DNA of 36,178 bases from an uncultured Oscillospiraceae bacterium (GTDB taxonomy: Bacteria; Bacillota_A; Clostridia; Oscillospirales; Oscillospiraceae), in NCBI GenBank assembly GCA_910579155.1, contig CAJTTS010000027.1, forward strand, positions 1 through 36,178. Reading direction: 5' to 3'. Below the pieces are notes generated by a model, which did not search any database, was not told where the DNA came from, and saw only the letters and a program-made list of their open reading frames with translations. This document shows positions 15,211 through 22,210 of this stretch, in pieces; the stretch's first letter is position 1; every line of letters begins with the position of its first letter. Made by a program: the position numbers and the translations under genes.

Positions 15211-16170
15211 TTAGCTGTAATCAATGTTGCTCATATCCAGCAGCACACTTTTTCTTCTAAAGATGTTGTCAAGGGGGAATGTGAGATTTTTTGATTTTGT
15301 TCCGTTGCAAACAAGAAAAAGCGGCTGATCCAGGAGCAGAAAGAGCAGGAGCGCAAGGACAGGACGAACCGCCTCTGCAAGCGCATGGGGTTTATCGAGA
15401 AGCTGCTGCCCGACACCATCCCGCTGACCGAGGAGCAGTTCAAGACCTTTGTGGAGCAGACCATCGCCACCGACCACAGCCGCCGTATCCTGGACGGCCT
15501 GACCGCCCAGAACGCCGCCACAGCCCCCGCACAGGGCGCGGGAACGGCGTGGAGGGGTAACACCCAGCCCCGCCGCCAAAACTGTCCATACAGCGCAGGA
15601 GGACGGCGCAGACGAGAGTACGGCGCAAGGGTAACGGGAGTTCAAGCAAGGCCGGGGGGGTATCATTATGATACCGTGATAATTTTCCCCATAGCAGTTT
15701 GGGATAAAACCCGTTGGGGAAAAACCGTACTGTACAAAATAGTCAAAATGCTTTCTGCCATACGATTTTAATTCCTTTAATTCTTCTGCGTAATTCTGAA
15801 TTGGCCTACCATGGCATGACATATCAGTTGAGCCTATGACATACTTCAAGTTCCGATATCCTTTTTCCCTTGCGTGTTCCTCGGCTTGTTTCAACAGCGG
15901 TTCTAACTGTTCTTCCATAGCAAAAATTCCATTTTCATCATATCCAAGACATTCTATAGTCAAATAAGAATATCCCTCATATCCAGCACACAAAATCCAG
16001 CCCTTAGGGTTTGCTTTGTCCCCAATATACCAGCCGATTAAATTTGCAAGCAAAGATACATCTTGCAACTGCTGACTTGCTCCCGCAAAATCCCACCAGT
16101 CTGGTTTTATAGTAGACATTAACTTTGCAACGGCACAAACATTTGATTTATTGATTCTGTATATTCCCAC
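15211..16170 (-). CDS. GNAT-like acetyltransferase with lost C-terminus
   Basis: The first ~170 residues (16170 to about 15660) resemble a GNAT-type acetyltransferase: W-YIGDKANPKGWILCAGYEG, then LTIECLGYDENG, then a long helix (EQLEPLLKQAEEHAREKGYR) and a closing F-QYGFSPTGF. The start is a GTG seven bases after GGAGG at 16170; an ATG further upstream has no such site. After about residue 172 the frame continues only by reading the antisense of the DUF3847 pseudogene, down to 15211, so the last ~150 residues are not native. The natural end was cut at a recombination junction near 15657-15675. Substrate unknown; it may no longer be functional. Confidence 0.5.
   Translation of the reverse strand: MGIYRINKSNVCAVAKLMSTIKPDWWDFAGASQQLQDVSLLANLIGWYIGDKANPKGWILCAGYEGYSYLTIECLGYDENGIFAMEEQLEPLLKQAEEHAREKGYRNLKYVIGSTDMSCHGRPIQNYAEELKELKSYGRKHFDYFVQYGFSPTGFIPNCYGENYHGIIMIPPRPCLNSRYPCAVLSSAPSSCAVWTVLAAGLGVTPPRRSRALCGGCGGVLGGQAVQDTAAVVGGDGLLHKGLELLLGQRDGVGQQLLDKPHALAEAVRPVLALLLFLLLDQPLFLVCNGTKSKNLTFPLDNIFRRKSVLLDMSNIDYS
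15295..15634 (+). pseudogene. DUF3847-type mobile-element protein, broken
   Basis: The plus strand encodes a Lys/Glu/Gln-rich helix (KKKRLIQEQKEQERKDRTNR) leading into RMGFIEKLLPDTIPLTEEQF, the pattern of the DUF3847 proteins that precede relaxase genes in Firmicutes mobile elements. The start is missing (in-frame TGA at 15292, no ATG until 15385). Near 15540 the frame shifts: the expected tail (VTPSPAAKTVHTAQEDGADE then STAQG and TAA at 15632-15634) continues in another frame. It is a remnant of a mobilisable element, probably related to the relaxase region at 16358-18445. Confidence 0.6.
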
Positions 16171-16273
16171 GACTATTCCTCCAAATTTCAGTTTGTCGAT
16201 TCTGCTTTTATGTTGTTCATCATAGCACAATTCCCCTTTATTTGCAACAAAACTGTGCCCTTTCAAAATTCTT

Positions 16274-16302
16274 TTGAAATGCAGGAACAAAAAGTATATA
16301 CT
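16274..16302 (+). promoter_or_regulatory. Promoter for the sigma-like/relaxase operon
   Basis: TTGAAA (16274-16279), a 17-bp spacer and TATACT (16297-16302), 55 bases upstream of the sigma-like gene, which has a strong AAAGGAGG site. Confidence 0.65.
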
Positions 16303-16357
16303 TATGTCGTTAATAGTTAGATAGAGAAACCATCACAGTCAGAAAGGAGGTTTTATC

Positions 16358-17206
16358 GTGTCCGTTACCTATAAATTGCCCTACGACACCCCGCTCCGCT
16401 ATCTGCCCCTGGTCTACATTCTTCCCTATGATTTGCTGATGCGCTGTCCCACCCTCCGCAAGCTGCCCCGCCGCATGGGGGCGTTCAACGACCCGGAATG
16501 GCAGGAAGTCCTGGGGAGCCCGCAGTTCCGAAACGAAATCATGGACGCTATGGCGGCGCTGGTATTTCCCCACTTCGGCTTCGGCGGCTGGAAGGAGCAT
16601 TACACCGGGTATTTCCCGGCGTGGTACTTGTCCTACGCCCTGTCCCTGTGGGCCAAGGGTATAGAGCGGGAACGGGGCTGGGGCCCGCAAGCCCTGTTCA
16701 ACCTGTCCCCCGACTTCGAGATACCCCTTTTCGACCCGGAGGACGTGAAAGCGTCCATCGGGCCGGTGGTGCGCCGCACCATCGAGGAGCAGGGATGGGG
16801 GCCGATGCTGGACGTGATGCGGGAAATGCCCTGCGCCGAGGACTTTGAGCCGTGGGACACCAATGTGCGGAAAGACTTTCTCCGCAAATGGTATCACACC
16901 CGCTCCAAAAAAGTCAAAACCGTTTCGCTGGAGGAGTGCATGGAGGACGAGGACAGCGGCATACACGCTGTCGCAGACCCGGCAGCGGAGGACTTCACTG
17001 AACAGGTGGCGGGGGAGGACTTCTGCCAACGGTTCAAGGCCACCCTGTCCCCAAGGGATATGGCGATTCTGGAGCTTCGGGTGGAGGGGTACGGCTACCA
17101 GGAGATAGCGGACAAGCTGGGGTACAAGACCCACAGCGGGGTTGTCAAGCGGATGGAGGCCATCAAACGGCGGTTCATCCAGTACGAGGAAGAAGCAGGG
17201 CGGTAA
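16358..17206 (+). CDS. Sigma-70-like regulator of mobile element
   Basis: A 282-residue protein with GTG start seven bases from AAAGGAGG. The C-terminal segment (about 226-275: LSPRDMAILELRVEGYGYQE then IADKLGYKTHSGVVKRMEAI) is a region-4-like helix-turn-helix. The N-terminal ~190 residues are Trp/Pro-rich and do not show clear sigma region 2 motifs, so promoter-melting ability is doubtful. Proteins of this kind often precede relaxase genes in Firmicutes elements and are annotated as sigma factors. It is followed by a terminator-like hairpin and then the relaxase, suggesting it may control transfer genes (inference). Confidence 0.65.
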   Translation: MSVTYKLPYDTPLRYLPLVYILPYDLLMRCPTLRKLPRRMGAFNDPEWQEVLGSPQFRNEIMDAMAALVFPHFGFGGWKEHYTGYFPAWYLSYALSLWAKGIERERGWGPQALFNLSPDFEIPLFDPEDVKASIGPVVRRTIEEQGWGPMLDVMREMPCAEDFEPWDTNVRKDFLRKWYHTRSKKVKTVSLEECMEDEDSGIHAVADPAAEDFTEQVAGEDFCQRFKATLSPRDMAILELRVEGYGYQEIADKLGYKTHSGVVKRMEAIKRRFIQYEEEAGR

Positions 17207-17207
17207 G

Positions 17208-17242
17208 GCCACGCAAGCCGGAAGCGGCGGGCGTGGCTTTTC
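17208..17242 (+). terminator. Nested hairpin before the relaxase gene
   Basis: Outer arms GCCACGC/GCGTGGC (17208-17214, 17231-17237) enclose an inner GCCG/CGGC stem and are followed by TTTTCT. It has the form of an intrinsic terminator, but because it lies 30 bases before a relaxase gene it may also be part of an origin of transfer. Confidence 0.65.
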
Positions 17243-17273
17243 TGCGCCCAAAAATGAACGGTAAGGAGGTAGA

Positions 17274-18221
17274 ATGGCACAGCACGCAATTTTGAGATTT
17301 GAAAAACGCAAGGCGGGGCCAGCCGGGGCGCTGGAAGCCCACCACGAGCGCACCAAGGGGCAGTACGCCAGCAACCCGGACATTGACACCGACAGGAGCC
17401 GGGAGAATTTTCACATCATTCGGCTCACGCAGAAGTACCGCCGGGAAATCGACAGCCGGATCAGGGCGGCGGGGTGCCGTACCCGAAAGGACAGCACCAT
17501 GTTCGTAGACACCCTTATCACCGCCAGCCCGGATTTTTTCACGGGCAGGAGCAGACGGGAGGTGCAAGCCTACTTCACCGAGGCGGCGGCGTTCATGGAG
17601 CGGAAGGTGGGCCGGGGCAATATCTTCTCCGCTGTGGTTCACATGGACGAGAAAACGCCCCACCTTCACCTGTGCTTTACGCCCATCACCAAGGACAGGC
17701 GGCTGTCCGCCAAGGAAATTTTGGGCAACCGGGCGCAGCTTTCCAAGTGGCAGGACGAGTTTCATGCCCACATGAACCGGGCGTTCCCCGGCCTCCAACG
17801 GGGCGAGAGCGCCCTTGTCACCAAGCGCAAGCATATCCCCACCTGGCTGTTCAAGCAGTCTATTGACCTCACCCGCCAGCAAAGGGCCATCGAACAGGCC
17901 ATTTCCGAAATCGGGGTGCTGAACGCCGGGAAGAAGCGGGACGAGGTTCTGGAACTGGTGGGGCCGTACTTCGCCCGGCTGGAACAGCACCTGGGGCAGA
18001 TGCAGAAGTACCAGGCCACCATCGACTATCTGACCCAGGAGAACAAAGGCTTGCAAAAGCAGGTCAACAGCGAAAAGAGCATACAAAAGCAGATGGAAGT
18101 ACTCATGCTGAAAAAGGAAAATGAACAGCTTCGGCGGTTTGTGAACAGCATACCGCCGGAAATACGGCAGGCGTTGAAGGAACAGCAACAGGGCCGGCGG
18201 CACATAGACCGCCGACGGTAA
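17274..18221 (+). CDS. MobV/Pre-type relaxase
   Basis: A 315-residue plasmid-recombination/mobilisation protein. The metal-binding motif HMDEKTPHLHL (123-133) is the hallmark of the MobV (Pre) family, and an N-terminal block HHERTKGQYASNPDID (23-38) corresponds to the family's motif I. The C-terminal third (about 230-300) is a long coiled coil that in relatives mediates dimer formation. It nicks and covalently holds the transfer origin so that a helper conjugation system can mobilise the element. It is shorter than many MobV proteins (400-500 residues), with only a brief Arg-rich tail. GGAGG is seven bases before ATG. Confidence 0.88.
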   Translation: MAQHAILRFEKRKAGPAGALEAHHERTKGQYASNPDIDTDRSRENFHIIRLTQKYRREIDSRIRAAGCRTRKDSTMFVDTLITASPDFFTGRSRREVQAYFTEAAAFMERKVGRGNIFSAVVHMDEKTPHLHLCFTPITKDRRLSAKEILGNRAQLSKWQDEFHAHMNRAFPGLQRGESALVTKRKHIPTWLFKQSIDLTRQQRAIEQAISEIGVLNAGKKRDEVLELVGPYFARLEQHLGQMQKYQATIDYLTQENKGLQKQVNSEKSIQKQMEVLMLKKENEQLRRFVNSIPPEIRQALKEQQQGRRHIDRRR

Positions 18222-18265
18222 AGCGCCGTACATCAGAATTTAAATATGCTAAAGGGAGGTAGCAT

Positions 18266-18445
18266 TTGAGCAGACGCAAAAAACTAATCAACCACACCGA
18301 CATTCCCCAGCACAAAATTGAGGCCATCGCCCGCTGTCTTATGCCGGATATCCTCGCTTTCTACGAAAGCGAGGAGGGCCAGCGGGAGTTTGCCGAATGG
18401 AAGGAACGGCGGGAAGCGGAAAAACAGGAGGACAACAGAGAATAA
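18266..18445 (+). CDS. Small conserved mobile-element protein (59 aa)
   Basis: A TTG start six bases after GGGAGG opens a 59-residue frame: basic N-terminus (MSRRKKLINHTD), then IEAIARCLMPDILAFYESEE, then a charged helix (FAEWKERREAEKQEDNRE). Similar short acidic/basic helical proteins are found directly after relaxase genes in Firmicutes elements; function unknown. It lies 44 bases after the relaxase and ends just before a strong terminator, so it closes the mobilisation operon. Confidence 0.65.
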   Translation: MSRRKKLINHTDIPQHKIEAIARCLMPDILAFYESEEGQREFAEWKERREAEKQEDNRE

Positions 18446-18451
18446 GGACGA

Positions 18452-18494
18452 AAAGGGCGGGCGCACCGTGGAAACGGCTGCGCCCGCCCTTTCT
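18452..18494. terminator. Bidirectional terminator, copy A
   Basis: GGGCGGGCGCA (18455-18465) pairs with TGCGCCCGCCC (18479-18489), with an inner CCGT/ACGG stem, AAAA on one side and TTTCT on the other. It ends the relaxase operon on the plus strand and the converging proteasome-like operon on the minus strand. A nearly identical copy lies at 20067-20109. Confidence 0.9.
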
Positions 18495-18525
18495 CAATTA
18501 TTTCTTCCTGTAATTCTCTCAAATA

Positions 18526-18711
18526 TCAAGTTGAATTGCAGTTTACTCTACTGAAGTTAATTGTAGGAAGTGTTGTAAATGACAGATTTCTTGAATTATA
18601 TTGTATTGCTAACGTTTGCTTTTGCGGATCGCAATCTTGGATAGACGTATACTTTGAAATAAGATGCTCTAAATAGCACTTCTGCTCGACACTGTCAGTC
18701 ACGTCACTCAT
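18526..18711 (-). CDS. Small protein coupled to proteasome-like gene (61 aa)
   Basis: The ATG lies inside the end of the upstream gene (the sequence ATGAGTGA holds both the start and the upstream TGA), with GGGGG upstream, so translation is coupled. The protein begins MSDVTDSVEQKCYLEHLISK and has no membrane segment or recognised domain. Coupling argues for a stoichiometric partner, regulator or immunity-like companion of the proteasome-like protein (inference). Confidence 0.6.
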   Translation of the reverse strand: MSDVTDSVEQKCYLEHLISKYTSIQDCDPQKQTLAIQYNSRNLSFTTLPTINFSRVNCNST

Positions 18712-19987
18712 TTTCTGCACCCCCTTGTAATAGGTAGTGTGAATAGAAATATTGGGGATTATACGCTCGTTCAAAATAGTGTTTTCTTTTTATCCAGATA
18801 AGCCCATCGCTTTTAGTTATTATTGCAACATCAATCGGGCCACCTACAGTGCCGACATTACTATCAATGGCGACTTTACGGCGGAGCGATGTGATATTTA
18901 TCATTGATTCTGCAAGCAGAGCAAGTTCTTCAATGGGCAGTGTTGCCACAGACTGCGTGATAGGCCACAGATATTGTTGTTGCGATTTCCCAACGATTTG
19001 ATTTATTATATTCGGCGTGGCGCTTGCAAGTTTCTCAAACACCTCTTGTTTTTTCCCTTCGGCAAAATTCTCATTGTCAACACTTTGGAAAATGTTTCTG
19101 ATCTGGTTTGGAATTTCATTAGCTAATGCTTGGATAAAGCCATCATTTATTCCAAATAGGAATGTCTGCATTACGTCTGTTTGTGCAAATGGACTGATTG
19201 TGGCAGTGGCATTCTCTGTAATTGCAACTTGTTCTCGAACAATATATCTAACCCGATCTGAAATAATTCCAGAGAGATGTATGTGATACATCTTAGGAAA
19301 AATATCTTGATTTCCATACCCGGCAAATGCAATGCCCACATATCCATTTCTAAAAAAGTCTTTGTTGAAAATCGTACAAATTTTCGATGTTAGATTTTCA
19401 AGAGTTTGACCAGCAATCCATGGAAATGCTTTTGAAATATATTCCCTTATTTCATTACCAAAATTCGATAATATATACTGAGCAACATCAAAATTTGGAA
19501 TTAGTGGCGCTTGATCAATAAATTTTAGTGTTGCATCAATAGTATCCTGCTGTACTATTGCCAATTCCTCCGGGGTGAGATCACGGTTTACTTCGCTGAT
19601 CTTTCTCTTGAGTAATTGTGTGTAATCACCATTTAAGCCGTTTAATAAGTCAATATAAGTGTTCTGAATATATGAATGTTCGTTTTCTAAAAAATGGAAT
19701 AGTCGCTTATTTTGAAGCATAAAAGAAATAAAATCTTGAACATATTCTTCTAATGAACAAAATGTTTTGCACCCAAGGTCTTTCTTATATTGTTTTAGTA
19801 TTATTTCAATAGGTATTCCCATTATTTCGGCGTTTGAGTAGATTATTGCTCCCACAGGTGCAACTTTGGAGAGCGCAAACAATTTATTTGCAGAATTATG
19901 GATTGCAAGATGCTGACCAACGGTTACGGCACTATCAGCAGCAAGTGCGATGGCAGTTTTATTCATAATACAAATTCCGGCACTCAC
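18704..19987 (-). CDS. Proteasome-fold (Ntn-hydrolase-like) protein
   Basis: 427 residues. The N-terminus (SAGICIMNKTAIALAADS, then AVTVG) fits the opening beta-hairpin of the proteasome/HslV/Anbu fold, where a nucleophile at position 1 is followed by A-DS-xT-G. If the initiator Met is removed, Ser becomes residue 1, Asp falls at 17 (as in proteasomes) and a Lys at 34 (canonically 33). A glycine-rich strand G-Y-VGIAFAGYG and a second domain follow; 427 residues is about twice the usual subunit, so it has a long extension. No signal peptide. Start: GTG seven bases after AAAGGAGG. AT-rich, unlike its neighbours. Alternatives: a non-catalytic relative. Role unknown; position suggests cargo, possibly defence. 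Confidence 0.55.
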   Translation of the reverse strand: MSAGICIMNKTAIALAADSAVTVGQHLAIHNSANKLFALSKVAPVGAIIYSNAEIMGIPIEIILKQYKKDLGCKTFCSLEEYVQDFISFMLQNKRLFHFLENEHSYIQNTYIDLLNGLNGDYTQLLKRKISEVNRDLTPEELAIVQQDTIDATLKFIDQAPLIPNFDVAQYILSNFGNEIREYISKAFPWIAGQTLENLTSKICTIFNKDFFRNGYVGIAFAGYGNQDIFPKMYHIHLSGIISDRVRYIVREQVAITENATATISPFAQTDVMQTFLFGINDGFIQALANEIPNQIRNIFQSVDNENFAEGKKQEVFEKLASATPNIINQIVGKSQQQYLWPITQSVATLPIEELALLAESMINITSLRRKVAIDSNVGTVGGPIDVAIITKSDGLIWIKRKHYFERAYNPQYFYSHYLLQGGAENE

Positions 19988-20006
19988 GACAACACCTCCT
20001 TTTGTT

Positions 20007-20034
20007 ATTATAACAGATTGTAGTTATTTTTCAA
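20007..20034 (-). promoter_or_regulatory. Promoter of the proteasome-like operon
   Basis: On the minus strand TTGAAA (20034-20029), a 16-bp spacer and consensus TATAAT (20012-20007), 19 bases before the GTG start. A strong constitutive-looking promoter. Confidence 0.7.
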
Positions 20035-20066
20035 TATTCGACACATTTATTTTTGCTCAAAGTATG

Positions 20067-20109
20067 AAAAGGCGGGCGCACCGTATTAACGGCTGCGCCC
20101 GCCCTTTTT
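20067..20109. terminator. Bidirectional terminator, copy B
   Basis: Same stem as copy A (GGCGGGCGCA with TGCGCCCGCC, inner CCGT/ACGG), differing in the 4-base apical loop (ATTA instead of GGAA) and flanks, followed by five T. Copies A and B bracket the proteasome-like operon. Confidence 0.88.
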
Positions 20110-20217
20110 GCGTTTATGGAGTCTGCTTCTTCTTCCGGAGGCCTCTCGGTTTCGAGGTGGGCTTGCGTTCCACCCCGTTACGGAAGTGGGTACGCTCAAA
20201 CCTCTCAAAGAAAACCA
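20110..20217. other. Spacer between terminator copy B and repeat copy 1
   Basis: About 110 bases without a supported gene. Open frames on both strands cross it but have no ribosome sites and run through the terminator and the repeat, so they are not taken as genes. Confidence 0.5.
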
Positions 20218-20407
20218 ATAATCCGAACCCATCCCCTATCGGAAAAAGGTTCGGATTATATGGGTTTGGTGCGAGTGGCGATATAGGATTTACCCCGAAA
20301 GCAAGTGATATCAACGGTTTGCGGGCAATCGAGCAGCAGTATTTACACTAAAAAAATGAATACCGATCTTGAATTGGGGGACGTTCCATTGATGGAGTGT
20401 CTCTTTT
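20218..20407 (+). repeat. Structured repeat, copy 1 (left of Gabija-like operon)
   Basis: Parts in order: a 12-bp hairpin ATAATCCGAACC/GGTTCGGATTAT (20218-20229, 20248-20259); an 80-nt conserved core from TGGTGCGAGTGGCG (20267) to CAGTATTTAC (20346); an AT-rich linker; a terminator-like hairpin GACGTTCCA/TGGAGTGTC (20380-20388, 20393-20401) with a T-run. The core is 71 of 80 identical to copy 2 by my alignment. The first 14 bases match the reverse complement of a tRNA 3' end (CACTCGCACCA), which hints at an attachment-site origin. Confidence 0.7.
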
Positions 20408-20478
20408 TCTGCCCCGAGGAAAAGACCAGTGACAAGTGTAAATCTTTTTCACTAACCCAATTGATTTAAGGCAGGATG

Positions 20479-22206
20479 TCAAACACCGCCAGTAGTACAG
20501 TTTATAAACTTGCCATAAGGTATCACATTCTCAGTGCCAAATATATCTTGTAAATACGCTTCGAACTGAGGGCCAATTTCTACAGTAATTAAAATGGCAA
20601 GTCGCTTTCTTGGCCTGGAACAACATACATAAAATAAATTTCGATTCCTAATATATGCTGCAAGTTCTTTATCCTGCAAAAACTTTACATCTTTGTACAA
20701 AAAGTCTTCAAATTTGTAAATATTCCATCCTCTTCCCATTACAAAAAGGACATTATCATATTCTTCCCCCTTTACTCCGTGATCTGTGGAGTACATAGCC
20801 TCTGGCCCAAAAAATTCGATAGCATTGATTACTTGCTCGTATTTGATATCATAAAATTGCTTCAACGTTGTCCTTGCATAGGCAATATCGCCCTCGGCAT
20901 TATATTCTTCTATGTATTTCACGATATCAGGTGGAATTGGAATCAATCTGCTGTCAGAAGCTACTCGCAAAACATCATAGATTGTTCTTTGCCTTGCAAT
21001 TTGCAGAGTATCTGCAAGCTCCTTCCATTGTTTCTTTTGTCTCTTAGTTTGTATTGGCTGACGCGTTGTACCTAATACTTCATACATTGCTGTGACGTTT
21101 TGTTGTTCAAGTGCCTTATATAATGGTTCAATCCGATCTCTAAAAAATACGAAATGCTTATCATCTTGGTCTTTAAAGCGATCACCCAACGCGTCCAAAA
21201 AGGATTGATAATGTTGTTGTCTTGCAAGCATTTTGTGGGCAATCATTAGGACTTTGCTATCGTTGTCCCATCCTTTTACTCTTAGTTTATTTTCGACAGA
21301 AGTAATATATTGATGTAGCAAGTCTTCAGGAAGTTCACCTTTATAATATGATCTCGTATCCCGATGGCCGTGATAATCATTTGTGGTAATCACAATTATA
21401 CTACCATCATTCTCGTTTAGTGCAGATATTTGCGGGAGTTCAGGCCTGATTTTATTTAAAGCATCTACAATAACCTTCTGGGATCGGAAATTGGATTCTT
21501 TTTTTATCTCAACCAACTTGTCGCTAACTATTAAACCACAGGCGCCATTATTTGTATAAATGGTCTGCCAAGCATCACCAAAAAGGCCAAATTGAGGGCC
21601 ACTTTCTTTATCAATAAAATACTCAACAAATTTATCTGTAATGCTTTTAAAAGAATCCTGATACTCGTCAATTAGAATAATTGGGTATCTATCTGTTAGC
21701 AACATCCGAAATTTAGGCTTATCCAAAAACCAGGTAAAGAGTTTAATCAAATCATCATGAAATAAGTGCAGTTCGGCATTTTGAACATATCGAACACCCA
21801 AATCATATGTAACTTTTTGAATCTCCGCAATATCAATATCCGGAGGCAAAAGCCCTAATTCGTCTACACCAGCAAGTAATACTGACTGATAGTTCCTCAC
21901 ATTATCCCATGCAAAAGTATGGATGGTTGATGGGACTATGGAACTTTCACTTGAAATTCTATTCTTGATGACCTCAACAGCAGCATTTGTATAAGTGATG
22001 CAAGCAACCTGACGATTTCTTTTTCTGAACTGTTTTGCTTGATTTGTATCTATCCACTCAATAACTCTGTGCAAAGAGTAGGTTTTTCCAGAGCCTGCAC
22101 CTGCTTCGACGCGAAAACTTCTGCCAGACTGTAATGTGTCAATGATTTCTGCATCAATCTCATCAGCACGAGCCTTAGCTAATTCATAATTTGTTTTTTC
22201 AATCAT
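20479..22206 (-). CDS. UvrD-like helicase, GajB-like
   Basis: A 575-residue superfamily 1 helicase. Walker A AGAGSGKT (35-42), Walker B/motif II IDEYQD (179-184), motif III GDAWQTIY (210-217), motif V TDHGVKGEEYDNV (474-486) and motif VI YVCCSRPRKRL (526-536) are all present. It starts four bases after the stop of the OLD-family nuclease gene, the order found in Gabija defence systems (GajA then GajB). GajB proteins described are about 490 residues, so this one is somewhat longer, with an extra segment around 270-430. Expected role: ATP/DNA-dependent partner that senses phage-induced DNA ends and activates the nuclease. Could also be another OLD/UvrD pair type. Confidence 0.8.
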   Translation of the reverse strand: MIEKTNYELAKARADEIDAEIIDTLQSGRSFRVEAGAGSGKTYSLHRVIEWIDTNQAKQFRKRNRQVACITYTNAAVEVIKNRISSESSIVPSTIHTFAWDNVRNYQSVLLAGVDELGLLPPDIDIAEIQKVTYDLGVRYVQNAELHLFHDDLIKLFTWFLDKPKFRMLLTDRYPIILIDEYQDSFKSITDKFVEYFIDKESGPQFGLFGDAWQTIYTNNGACGLIVSDKLVEIKKESNFRSQKVIVDALNKIRPELPQISALNENDGSIIVITTNDYHGHRDTRSYYKGELPEDLLHQYITSVENKLRVKGWDNDSKVLMIAHKMLARQQHYQSFLDALGDRFKDQDDKHFVFFRDRIEPLYKALEQQNVTAMYEVLGTTRQPIQTKRQKKQWKELADTLQIARQRTIYDVLRVASDSRLIPIPPDIVKYIEEYNAEGDIAYARTTLKQFYDIKYEQVINAIEFFGPEAMYSTDHGVKGEEYDNVLFVMGRGWNIYKFEDFLYKDVKFLQDKELAAYIRNRNLFYVCCSRPRKRLAILITVEIGPQFEAYLQDIFGTENVIPYGKFINCTTGGV

Positions 22207-22210
22207 ATAG

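Noticed and set aside
15385..15771. An intact 128-aa gene at the DUF3847 remnant
   Set aside because: The frame begins in the middle of the DUF3847 domain, and after about 15540 the family's tail is found in another frame, so this is a pseudogene.
20267..20300. A tRNA gene at the repeat core (reverse complement ends in CACTCGCACCA)
   Set aside because: The T-loop consensus is missing and the spacing between possible T-stem and acceptor is wrong, so it is at best a tRNA-derived attachment sequence, not a tRNA gene.
19950..20351. A 133-codon plus-strand frame through terminator B and repeat copy 1
   Set aside because: It crosses a strong terminator and two hairpins, has no ribosome site and overlaps the start of the proteasome-like gene antisense.
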